A DNA stretch of 10,997 nucleotides from JADHMP01 sp964617385. GTDB lineage: Bacteria; Bacteroidota; Bacteroidia; Flavobacteriales; Flavobacteriaceae. Location: positions 1 to 10,997 of the forward strand of contig CAZTYX010000054.1 in NCBI GenBank assembly GCA_964617385.1. Reading direction: 5' to 3'. The notes under the pieces were generated by a model. It searched no databases, was not told where the DNA came from, and saw only the letters and a list, made by a program, of their open reading frames with translations. The translations under genes and the position numbers were made by a program. Shown here piece after piece: positions 1 to 6,209 of this stretch (position 1 is its first letter; every line of letters begins with the position of its first letter).

Positions 1-308
1 AATTTATTGTGGTGAAAAGCAACCTAAAAACTGAAAAAATTAAACTGGATCAAATTCACTGGATTGAAGCCATGGGCGATTATGTGAAAATCATTACCCC
101 AGAAAAAAAATATTTGGTTTTATCAACCATGAAAGATTTTTTATCTAAACTGCCTCAAAATCAATTTATACGTATTCATAAGTCGTATATCGTTAACCTC
201 AAGAAAGTATTGCATCACACAGCCAACACTGTCAATGTGCTAGGGCGTTCATTGCCTTTGAGCCGCAACCACAAAAAATATTTTCAATCCACTTACAGCA
301 ACTTCTAA
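1..308 (+). CDS. LytTR-domain response regulator, C-terminal part (5' end outside window)
   Basis: The frame is open to the left edge of the window, so this is the end of a longer gene and not a small protein starting at the GTG at base 9. The visible 100 or so residues form one LytTR DNA-binding domain: an opening F-I-V-V-K-S segment, the core DQIHWIEAMGDYVKI, then FIRIHKSYIVNL and the closing LPLSRNHKKYF. These are the usual conserved blocks of the LytR/AlgR family, in which this domain follows a phosphoacceptor REC domain and binds direct repeats upstream of target promoters. The REC domain, presumably upstream, cannot be seen. In Bacteroidota such regulators usually sit beside a 7TM or LytS-like histidine kinase, which would be to the left. 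The stop codon overlaps the convergent priA stop by four bases. A stand-alone LytTR protein cannot be excluded. Confidence 0.9.
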   Translation, partial: FIVVKSNLKTEKIKLDQIHWIEAMGDYVKIITPEKKYLVLSTMKDFLSKLPQNQFIRIHKSYIVNLKKVLHHTANTVNVLGRSLPLSRNHKKYFQSTYSNF

Positions 309-2749
309 TTGGGGTCTACATCAATACTAATTCTCGTAGATCGAAAAGAACTGATGCTCTCAAAACTTTGTTGAATTTTAAACAGTTGTTTTTTGGTCTG
401 TGCAACAGATTGATCGGGTTCAATTTTTAAAAGAATCTCTTTGTGGTAAAGATTTCTAATTCTAGAAACTGGAGGAAACATGGGCCCCAAAACAACAACA
501 CCTAAGGTTTGTTTCAGCACATTTGTAAACCAATCGGCGGCAGTGTTTACGGTTTGAAAACTTTTATTTTTAAGTGTAATTCGAATCATTCGACAAAAGG
601 GAGGATAGCGAAACTGCATCCGCTCTTTGAGTTGCTGCTCCAACAATAAGGCATAATTGTTTTGAAGCACTTGACTAATGACAGGATGTTTGGGCTGAAA
701 AGTTTGCACCAAAACAGTTCCAGGTTTTTCAGATCGCCCTGCTCTTCCTGCCACTTGAACCAACATTTGAAAGCATCGTTCATGAGCTCTAAAATTGGGG
801 AAATTGAGTAGGTGATCTGCATTGAGCACCCCCACCAAATGGACGTTTGAAAAATCTAATCCTTTTACTAACATTTGTGTTCCCACCAAAATCTGGGTTT
901 CTTGGGCAGTGAAGGCAGCAATTATTTTTTCAAAATCATACTTGCCTCGTGTAGAGTCCCAATCCATTCGGGCCACCTGCACATTGGGAAAAAGAGCTTC
1001 TACTTGGGCTTGAATTTGTTGAGTGCCCACGCCTTTGGTGTCTAAAGTGGGCATGCCACAAGCATAACATTGACTAGGCAGCGGGGTGTGATAGCCACAA
1101 TAATGACATTGCAGTTGATTGGTGGTTTGATGATAGGTTAAAGACACATCACATTGGGTGCATTGTGGAGTATGTCCACAACTCAAACATTCTACCACGG
1201 GGGCATATCCCCGTCGGTTTTGAAATAAAATAATTTGGCCTCCCTTTGCCAAGGCCTCTTCCATGGCTTGAATTAGACTAGTAGAAAAAACCCCTTGCAT
1301 TTGTTTTTTACGGTAGGCTTCTGCTAGGTCTATGCATTCTATTTCGGGAAACTGTGCTTTGCCAAAGCGTTCGTTGAGGGTTACCCATCCATATTTTCCA
1401 GTTTGGGCATTATAACTGGATTCTAGTGTGGGCGTGGCCGAACCTAAAACTACATTGGCTTGATACAACCGAGCCATGTAAATGGCACTATCGCGAGCGT
1501 GATATCGTGGTGCCGGGTCAAATTGTTTGTATGAAGCCTCATGTTCTTCGTCCACAATAATTAATCCCAAATCTGTGAAAGGCAACAATAAAGCTGAGCG
1601 TGCGCCCACCACAATTTTCGATTGGGGTTTTCCTAAACAAATGTTTTGCCAAATTTCTGTTCGCTCTTCTATGGAAAATTTAGAATGATATACACTCACA
1701 TAAGAGCCAAAACGCGCCAATAGACGTTGTACTATTTGCGAGGTTAAAGAAATTTCTGGTAATAAATAAAGCACTTGCTTTTTTTGTTTTAGAACTTCTG
1801 CAATCAGCTCCATATATACTTCTGTTTTTCCAGAAGCGGTAACCCCTTGAAAAAGTACTACTTTGTTTTTTTCAAACGAGTGCTTTAGCGCATCTAAACT
1901 TTGCAGCTGTGCATCAGACAACGAATGTATTTGTGGTTGGTCTGGATTGGAATATACCACCCGATCTTGCTGTATCCATTGCTCTTCCAAAATACCTTTG
2001 TCAACTAAAAGGCGTAAAACATTGCTTTTTACTCCGGCATGTTTTTTTATGAGACCCACCTTTTGCCAGTCCGTTTGAGAAAAAGTCATTAAAGAAAGAA
2101 TGGCATCCAATTGTTTGGGTGCTTTTTGAAGCTGGTCTATCATTTTTGACTGTGCCGCTTCTTCATGATATGCTGGAGCCAAACGCACATGCCGTACTTT
2201 TTTTGGGCGGTATTTTGAAGTGAGACGTTGTTGAATTTGCAATATTCCTAAGTCCATTAGCTTCAGAATTATAGGCATATTGTTTTTCCGATCTGTTATG
2301 GCGGCGATTTCATTTAATGTCATGGCTCTTTTTTCTAGAGCCTCACAGATCGCAGATTGCGCCTCGTTTAAATCAAAATCGTGTTTGGGTCGCTGTTCTG
2401 AAAGAGTCACCTCTGTTTCACTTTCCAATAGAAGCGGTGCCGGCAAAGCGGCTTTTAAGATGGCGCCCACCGAACAGAGATAATATTGCCCCATCCATTG
2501 CCAAAATTGTAATTGCTTTTCTGAAATTAGGGGACGTTCTTCAAAAACAAACAATATGTGTTTGGCCTCATATGTTTGTGGCGCACGACCATGTTTTTTA
2601 AGCACAATGCCTGTGTACCATTTGCGTTTTCCAAATGGAACCAACACTCTAAATCCAAGGCCTATACGTTCAAAATCCGTTGAAGAAAGGGCATAGGTGT
2701 AGGGTTTTGGGAGGGGCAATGGAAGCAGAACATCAATAAAACAATGCAT
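305..2749 (-). CDS. priA: Primosomal protein N' (replication restart helicase PriA)
   Basis: PriA is a 3'-to-5' superfamily 2 DNA helicase that recognises stalled or collapsed replication forks and starts reloading of the replicative helicase. The 814-residue protein is full length for Bacteroidota. It starts with the typical 3'-DNA-binding N-terminus (VDVLLPLPLPKPYTY-like, residues 5-19). The helicase core has Walker A GVTASGKTE (302-310), the DEEH Walker B box (400-403), GSATP (436-440), a motif V region VGTQMLVKGLDF (622-633) and motif VI QVAGRAGR (665-672). Eight cysteines in four pairs (521/524, 530/533, 548/551, 561/564) match the two-zinc insert needed for primosome assembly. All key residues are present. 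It lies 10 bases after the YihY-family gene on the same strand, so the two are probably co-transcribed from the promoter near 3700. Its last bases overlap the convergent LytTR gene. Confidence 0.98.
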   Translation of the reverse strand: MHCFIDVLLPLPLPKPYTYALSSTDFERIGLGFRVLVPFGKRKWYTGIVLKKHGRAPQTYEAKHILFVFEERPLISEKQLQFWQWMGQYYLCSVGAILKAALPAPLLLESETEVTLSEQRPKHDFDLNEAQSAICEALEKRAMTLNEIAAITDRKNNMPIILKLMDLGILQIQQRLTSKYRPKKVRHVRLAPAYHEEAAQSKMIDQLQKAPKQLDAILSLMTFSQTDWQKVGLIKKHAGVKSNVLRLLVDKGILEEQWIQQDRVVYSNPDQPQIHSLSDAQLQSLDALKHSFEKNKVVLFQGVTASGKTEVYMELIAEVLKQKKQVLYLLPEISLTSQIVQRLLARFGSYVSVYHSKFSIEERTEIWQNICLGKPQSKIVVGARSALLLPFTDLGLIIVDEEHEASYKQFDPAPRYHARDSAIYMARLYQANVVLGSATPTLESSYNAQTGKYGWVTLNERFGKAQFPEIECIDLAEAYRKKQMQGVFSTSLIQAMEEALAKGGQIILFQNRRGYAPVVECLSCGHTPQCTQCDVSLTYHQTTNQLQCHYCGYHTPLPSQCYACGMPTLDTKGVGTQQIQAQVEALFPNVQVARMDWDSTRGKYDFEKIIAAFTAQETQILVGTQMLVKGLDFSNVHLVGVLNADHLLNFPNFRAHERCFQMLVQVAGRAGRSEKPGTVLVQTFQPKHPVISQVLQNNYALLLEQQLKERMQFRYPPFCRMIRITLKNKSFQTVNTAADWFTNVLKQTLGVVVLGPMFPPVSRIRNLYHKEILLKIEPDQSVAQTKKQLFKIQQSFESISSFRSTRISIDVDPN

Positions 2750-2759
2750 TACAAAAAAT

Positions 2760-3692
2760 TCAACGTTTGGGTGTTCCAGTTCCTTTTCTTGGTGTGTTTT
2801 TTAAACGAGAAAGAGTAGCGTTTAATTCAAATCCCAGAAGTAACACAGTGGCATTAATCCAGATGTATAATAAAAAAATCAATAAAGCACCTATGGAACC
2901 ATAAAGTTGGTTGTAGGTGGAAAAGTTATCTATATAAATTCCAAAACCATATGTGGAGAGCATGAATAGCAGGGTTGTCATTAAGGCGCCAGGTGAAAAA
3001 AAGCGTGTTTTGCGCCCCTCTATGGTGCCAAAATAATACAGAATGCTAACGGAAATATAGGTCAATACGCTAAAGAAAAGGCCTTGCCCAATTCGAATCC
3101 AATTGATTTCATTTGGAATGAGGGTACTGAGGTTTTTAAGAATGTAAAATTCAAAATAAAAAAAGATGATGACTGCAATCAGCAGTAAAAACGCCAACAA
3201 TACGCTCACGCCCAAAGCGTAGAGGTATTGTCTAAAAAAATTACGTTCTAATTTGACGTGATAAGACACTTCAAAGCCCACAAAAACGGAAGACACACCG
3301 TTGGCTGTCAAAAAAATAGAAAGCAAAAACACCGAAGAAAGCAATCCGCCACGGGGTTTGTTTCTGATGTCGTTGAAAATATCGCTAAAAAAACCTTGGG
3401 TTTCTGCCGGAATTAATAATTCCATATAACTGAGCACCGTTTCATCAAAGTTTTCAATGGGGATAATTGAATCGATAAAGGGGATGAGATTTAAAATAAA
3501 AAGAAGAAACGGAAACAATGCCATGAAGAAACTAAAAGAAATACTCCCAGCTCTTGAGCCAAGGGTGCCTTTAACAATACCAATGACATACATTTCCAAA
3601 AGATCATATAATGAAAAATCATTAAACCCAGGTGGTTTGATGGCCTTAAAGAAATGAATCACTCTTTGAACGATGGGAATGCGCACCTTCAT
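2760..3692 (-). CDS. YihY/virulence factor BrkB family inner-membrane protein
   Basis: This 310-residue polytopic membrane protein belongs to the YihY/BrkB (UPF0761) family. I see six hydrophobic segments at about 49-71, 115-139, 158-183, 199-222, 235-256 and 262-290. The end of the last two carries the family's recognisable stretch: YNQLYGSIGALL followed by an IWINATVLLLGFELNA helix (residues 260-293). The N-terminus (about 1-45) is amphipathic and cytoplasmic, and the C-terminus is a short basic tail. The old label ribonuclease BN for this family is wrong in origin; the real function is not established, though lipid or envelope transport roles have been proposed. The ATG at 3692 is preferred because a TATCTTTG promoter box stands four bases before it. 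priA follows after 10 bases, which suggests one transcript without an obvious functional link. Confidence 0.93.
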   Translation of the reverse strand: MKVRIPIVQRVIHFFKAIKPPGFNDFSLYDLLEMYVIGIVKGTLGSRAGSISFSFFMALFPFLLFILNLIPFIDSIIPIENFDETVLSYMELLIPAETQGFFSDIFNDIRNKPRGGLLSSVFLLSIFLTANGVSSVFVGFEVSYHVKLERNFFRQYLYALGVSVLLAFLLLIAVIIFFYFEFYILKNLSTLIPNEINWIRIGQGLFFSVLTYISVSILYYFGTIEGRKTRFFSPGALMTTLLFMLSTYGFGIYIDNFSTYNQLYGSIGALLIFLLYIWINATVLLLGFELNATLSRLKNTPRKGTGTPKR

Positions 3693-3696
3693 AAGA

Positions 3697-3704
3697 CAAA
3701 GATA
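3697..3704 (-). promoter_or_regulatory. Bacteroidota -7 box (TATCTTTG) for the YihY-family gene and priA
   Basis: Read on the minus strand, TATCTTTG matches the Bacteroidota sigma-ABfr consensus TAnnTTTG exactly. Its final G is four bases from the ATG at 3692, so transcription should begin at or very near the start codon, giving a leaderless or nearly leaderless message. I find no clear TTG/TTTG -33 element at the usual 17-23 base distance, so the call rests on the -7 box and its position. Confidence 0.65.
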
Positions 3705-3759
3705 ATGGCTTCAGTGCTTTGTTATTTCATAAATGCCAATAAAAAATAGAAGAGCTTCT

Positions 3760-3767
3760 TACCTTTG
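3760..3767 (+). promoter_or_regulatory. Bacteroidota -7 box (TACCTTTG) for rlmH-rdgB
   Basis: TACCTTTG matches TAnnTTTG exactly and ends four bases before the rlmH ATG at 3772, mirroring the promoter of the divergent YihY-family gene. A transcript from here would have almost no 5' leader. It also argues against the upstream in-frame ATG at 3733, because that start would lie upstream of the predicted transcript. No convincing -33 element is visible. Confidence 0.65.
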
Positions 3768-3771
3768 CAAA

Positions 3772-4245
3772 ATGGAAATTGTATTGCTTTGTGTTGGAAA
3801 AACGACGGATAAAGAAGATGAAGTGCAATTACAACGCTTTCAACAACGATTGAAGCGTTATGTCCATTTTGAAATTATAAGCTTACCTACACAAAAAATC
3901 AACAAAAAAAATCAAGTTCATTTTCAGCGCAGCAAAGAAGAAGAGCGTCTTGAAACCTTCCTAAAGCCTCAAGACCACGTGGTTTTATTAGACGAAAAAG
4001 GGAAACAATACACCTCTCAACAATTTGCTCAAGAAATAGACAAAATGCAACTTTTAGGTGGAAAACGGATTGTTTTTATTGTGGGGGGTCCCTTTGGATT
4101 TTCCAATGCGTTTAAACAGCAATACACCACTCACATAGCTTTGTCAAAAATGACTTTTTCACATCAAATGATCCGACTGTTTTTTTGCGAACAACTCTAC
4201 CGTGCATACGCTATTTTAAACAACCATCCCTATCACAATGAATAA
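3772..4245 (+). CDS. rlmH: 23S rRNA (pseudouridine(1915)-N(3))-methyltransferase RlmH
   Basis: RlmH is a SPOUT-class methyltransferase that transfers a methyl group from SAM to N3 of pseudouridine 1915 in helix 69 of 23S rRNA, acting on assembled 70S ribosomes. From the ATG at 3772 the protein has 157 residues, the normal family size. It shows the SAM-binding knot elements LLDEKGK (72-78) and FIVGGPFGF (102-110), then the C-terminal block with SKMTFSHQMIRL (125-136), EQLYRAYAIL (140-149) and the closing PYHNE. An in-frame ATG at 3733 would add 13 residues unlike any RlmH N-terminus and would start upstream of the predicted promoter, so I rejected it. The end overlaps rdgB by eight bases, suggesting translational coupling. 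Confidence 0.97.
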   Translation: MEIVLLCVGKTTDKEDEVQLQRFQQRLKRYVHFEIISLPTQKINKKNQVHFQRSKEEERLETFLKPQDHVVLLDEKGKQYTSQQFAQEIDKMQLLGGKRIVFIVGGPFGFSNAFKQQYTTHIALSKMTFSHQMIRLFFCEQLYRAYAILNNHPYHNE

Positions 4246-4828
4246 TATGAAATTGGTTTTTGCAACACACAATCAAAATAAAATTAAAGAGATTGCACCG
4301 TTGCTTCCCGATGGGTTTAACCTGGTTTCTTTATACGACTTAGGTTGCCATGAGGAAATTCCAGAAACCGGAAAAACGCTAGAAGAAAACGCTTTACTAA
4401 AAACTGCCTATGTCAAAAATCATTATGGACTCGATTGTTTTGCCGATGATAGTGGCCTAGAGGTGGCCGCGCTTGACGGAGCGCCTGGGGTCTATTCGGC
4501 GCGCTATGCAGGAGCTGCAAAAAACAATTCCCAAAACATCCAAAAACTATTGCGCGAAATGGAACAAATCAAAAATCGGGAGGCGCAATTCCGAACCGTA
4601 ATTGCTTTGATACTAGACAAAAAAACATACACTTTTGAAGGCATCGTAAAAGGGATCATTTTAAACCAACCCCAAGGCTCGGGTGGTTTTGGCTACGATC
4701 CCATTTTTCAACCCGAGGGCTATTCAGATTCGTTTGGAATACTCCCTGCAGCTGTCAAAAATAAAATCAGTCATCGGTCATTGGCTGTATCTAAAATGCT
4801 CGATTTTTTAAGTCGCCACAACATATAG
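4238..4828 (+). CDS. rdgB: Non-canonical purine NTP pyrophosphatase (RdgB/HAM1 family)
   Basis: This enzyme hydrolyses dITP, ITP and XTP to the monophosphate and pyrophosphate, keeping deaminated purines out of DNA and RNA. The 196-residue protein has all the family blocks: FATHNQNKIKEI (8-19) for phosphate binding, TGKTLEENALLK (44-55), FADDSGLEV with the catalytic Asp (68-76), PGVYSARYAG (83-92), GSGGFGYDPIF (147-157) for base recognition, and KNKISHR (174-180). The start may be the ATG at 4238, which overlaps the rlmH stop, or the ATG three codons later at 4247, which would begin MKLVFATHN and avoid the overlap; the sequence does not settle this. It shares the rlmH promoter. A 56-base gap separates it from the next gene. 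Confidence 0.97.
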   Translation: MNNMKLVFATHNQNKIKEIAPLLPDGFNLVSLYDLGCHEEIPETGKTLEENALLKTAYVKNHYGLDCFADDSGLEVAALDGAPGVYSARYAGAAKNNSQNIQKLLREMEQIKNREAQFRTVIALILDKKTYTFEGIVKGIILNQPQGSGGFGYDPIFQPEGYSDSFGILPAAVKNKISHRSLAVSKMLDFLSRHNI

Positions 4829-4872
4829 CGCAATAAATTTTACCGTTTATTAGAGTATTAGCGCATTTTGCA

Positions 4873-4880
4873 TAATTTTA
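4873..4880 (+). promoter_or_regulatory. Possible -7 box (TAATTTTA) before the CarboxypepD_reg-like gene
   Basis: TAATTTTA fits TAnnTTTG except for the last base. It ends four bases before the ATG at 4885, the same spacing as the two better promoters at 3697-3704 and 3760-3767. No -33 element is clear. The gene could instead be read through from rdgB. Confidence 0.3.
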
Positions 4881-4884
4881 TGGC

Positions 4885-5637
4885 ATGCAGAAACGGTTTT
4901 CTTTTCTTTTCCTTTTAATGGTATGCATTGGCTACGGCCAAGAAACCTTTAAAGCCGTGGTAGAAAATGAAAGCACAGGAAGGCCCTTATCAAGTGTCCA
5001 TGTGTTAAATCTCACACAAGTGGTGGGCACCATCACAAATGCTCAAGGCGTTTTTGAAATACCTGCAGCACCCAAAGACACACTCTATCTCACCTATTTA
5101 GGATTTAAACCCCTAAAAATTGCCGTAACAAACGATATGGTGAAATTTGGCAATGCCACCTTTCAAATGACCGAACTCGCTTTTGCGCTCGAAGAAATTG
5201 TTGTGAAACCCTATCAGCTCACGGGCTATTTGGATATTGATGCTAGAAACGTTCCAATCAATTCTGCGCAACGCTATCGTATTCCGGGCTTGCCAAACAG
5301 CGGTTATGAAGCAAGAAACAATAACCAAAGTGCCATCAACAAAACCCTAGGAGCCCTTTTCAATCCGGCCGATTTTCTGCACAATTTATTTGGAAAAAAC
5401 CCGCAACAAATGCGGCGTTTAAAAAAAATGCGGGAAGACGATGAGATCAAAAATTTATTGGCTTCCAAATTTGATCGTCAAGTGTTGATGCAACTCCTGC
5501 AACTTGAACGCGAATCGATTGATGAAATTTTGATCAATTGCAGCTATTCTGATGCATTTATTAGACAAGCCAACGACCTTCAAATTTTAGAGGCTATTAG
5601 TAAATGCTATGAAGAATATCGTGTCCTTCAATTCTGA
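4885..5637 (+). CDS. Exported CarboxypepD_reg-like domain protein, function unknown
   Basis: A 250-residue protein with a Sec signal peptide at its start: K3, R4, a hydrophobic core FSFLFLLMVCIGYG and probable cleavage near GQ-ET (19/20). Residues 21-100 form a carboxypeptidase regulatory-like beta sandwich: an ENESTGRPLSSVHVLN strand, GTITNAQGVFEIP, then TLYLTYLGFKPLKI. This is followed by LEEIVVKPY (102-110), which resembles the segment linking this domain to the plug in SusC-like receptors, but no plug or barrel follows. Instead residues 111-250 are a separate module containing NPADFLHNLFGK, a charged helical stretch and NDLQILEAISKCYEEY near the end. I believe the same architecture recurs in other Flavobacteriia, from memory. 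It probably sits in the periplasm or at the outer membrane. Its 3' end overlaps the next gene by 29 bases, so the two are probably made together. The function is unknown. Confidence 0.85.
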   Translation: MQKRFSFLFLLMVCIGYGQETFKAVVENESTGRPLSSVHVLNLTQVVGTITNAQGVFEIPAAPKDTLYLTYLGFKPLKIAVTNDMVKFGNATFQMTELAFALEEIVVKPYQLTGYLDIDARNVPINSAQRYRIPGLPNSGYEARNNNQSAINKTLGALFNPADFLHNLFGKNPQQMRRLKKMREDDEIKNLLASKFDRQVLMQLLQLERESIDEILINCSYSDAFIRQANDLQILEAISKCYEEYRVLQF

Positions 5638-6160
5638 ACAGCTCCAAACCCTTTTACTTCAAATTAAGGCCTCACGAGTGGATCGTCAAAAAGCAGCAGC
5701 TTTTGTGAAGGAACACCCCAAGACTTTGCTTTCTCTATTAGACTGGGCCTTGAGTCCTAAAAAAAAACGATTGCATCAGGTGGCCTCTTGGGTTTTGGAG
5801 TTTGTTTTAATTGAACAAACAGACTGGCTTCAACCACACTTCAATCATTTTTTAAATAAACTACCCCAAATCCAATCCGAATCGAGCAAACGCCCTTTGG
5901 CTAAAATTTTATATTATTATCTTAAAACGAACTACGATCAATTAAGTACTCCTCAAAAAAAGAAGATCATCGCCCTATGTTTTGATTGGATTTTATTGCC
6001 CAGCAAAACGGCCACACTTGCTTTTGCCATTAAAATTTTGATGCTTTTACAAAAAGACTATCCTTGGATTTCCGAAAACATAAAAGATTTTATGCAAACC
6101 CAAATGCCTAATCCCTCGCCAGGGCTACGCGCAAGTTTACGATCCATTTTTAAGAAATGA
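5609..6160 (+). CDS. Small all-helical protein upstream of purB, function unknown
   Basis: A 183-residue soluble protein with no signal peptide or membrane segment. It reads as a chain of amphipathic helices with a repeated hydrophobic pattern, like a short HEAT/ARM-type solenoid: KTLLSLLDWAL (38-48), VASWVLEFVL (58-67), RPLAKILYYYL (95-105), KIIALCFDWILL (119-130) and TATLAFAIKILMLLQ (134-148). Similar proteins occur before purB in Flavobacteriia and, as I recall, are sometimes labelled adenylosuccinate lyase; nothing here supports that, since the lyase signatures are absent. The ATG at 5609 overlaps the previous gene by 29 bases; a GTG at 5621 would shorten the overlap to 17. purB follows after 49 bases but has its own promoter. 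A protein-binding scaffold role is possible, but it is inference. Confidence 0.8.
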   Translation: MKNIVSFNSEQLQTLLLQIKASRVDRQKAAAFVKEHPKTLLSLLDWALSPKKKRLHQVASWVLEFVLIEQTDWLQPHFNHFLNKLPQIQSESSKRPLAKILYYYLKTNYDQLSTPQKKKIIALCFDWILLPSKTATLAFAIKILMLLQKDYPWISENIKDFMQTQMPNPSPGLRASLRSIFKK

Positions 6161-6192
6161 TTTTGGAAGCCTTCAATTTCACCGTATCTTTG
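6161..6192 (+). promoter_or_regulatory. Promoter of purB (TTTTG, 19-base spacer, TATCTTTG)
   Basis: This is the most complete promoter in the window. TTTTG at 6161-6165 serves as the -33 element and TATCTTTG at 6185-6192 is an exact TAnnTTTG -7 box. The 19-base spacer is within the range known for Bacteroidota. The -7 box ends 17 bases before the purB ATG, so the message has a short leader. The promoter begins immediately after the stop codon of the upstream small helical protein. Confidence 0.8.
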
Positions 6193-6209
6193 TGCTCTAA
6201 TTTAAAATC

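Noticed and set aside
9..308. A complete 99-residue protein starting with GTG at base 9
   Set aside because: The frame continues open to the window edge and the first residues already belong to the conserved start of a LytTR domain, so the true start is upstream.
586..2601. Several 60-95 codon open frames overlapping priA on both strands
   Set aside because: They lie wholly inside a full-length, strongly conserved gene in other frames and show no recognisable protein pattern.
3457..3657. A 66-codon plus-strand frame inside the YihY-family gene
   Set aside because: It is antisense to a well-supported gene and looks like a by-product of its codon composition.
3733..3771. An extended RlmH starting at the ATG at 3733
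   Set aside because: The extra 13 residues do not resemble RlmH, they would cover the exact TAnnTTTG promoter box, and the family's normal length of about 157 residues is met from the ATG at 3772.
4871..4882. CATAA-TT-TTATG inverted repeat as a terminator or operator
   Set aside because: The stem is only five AT-rich pairs with a two-base loop and it overlaps the probable -7 box, so chance is the simpler explanation.
5113..5328. A 71-codon minus-strand frame inside the CarboxypepD_reg-like gene
   Set aside because: It is antisense to a gene with a clear signal peptide and domain; no promoter box or family likeness was seen.
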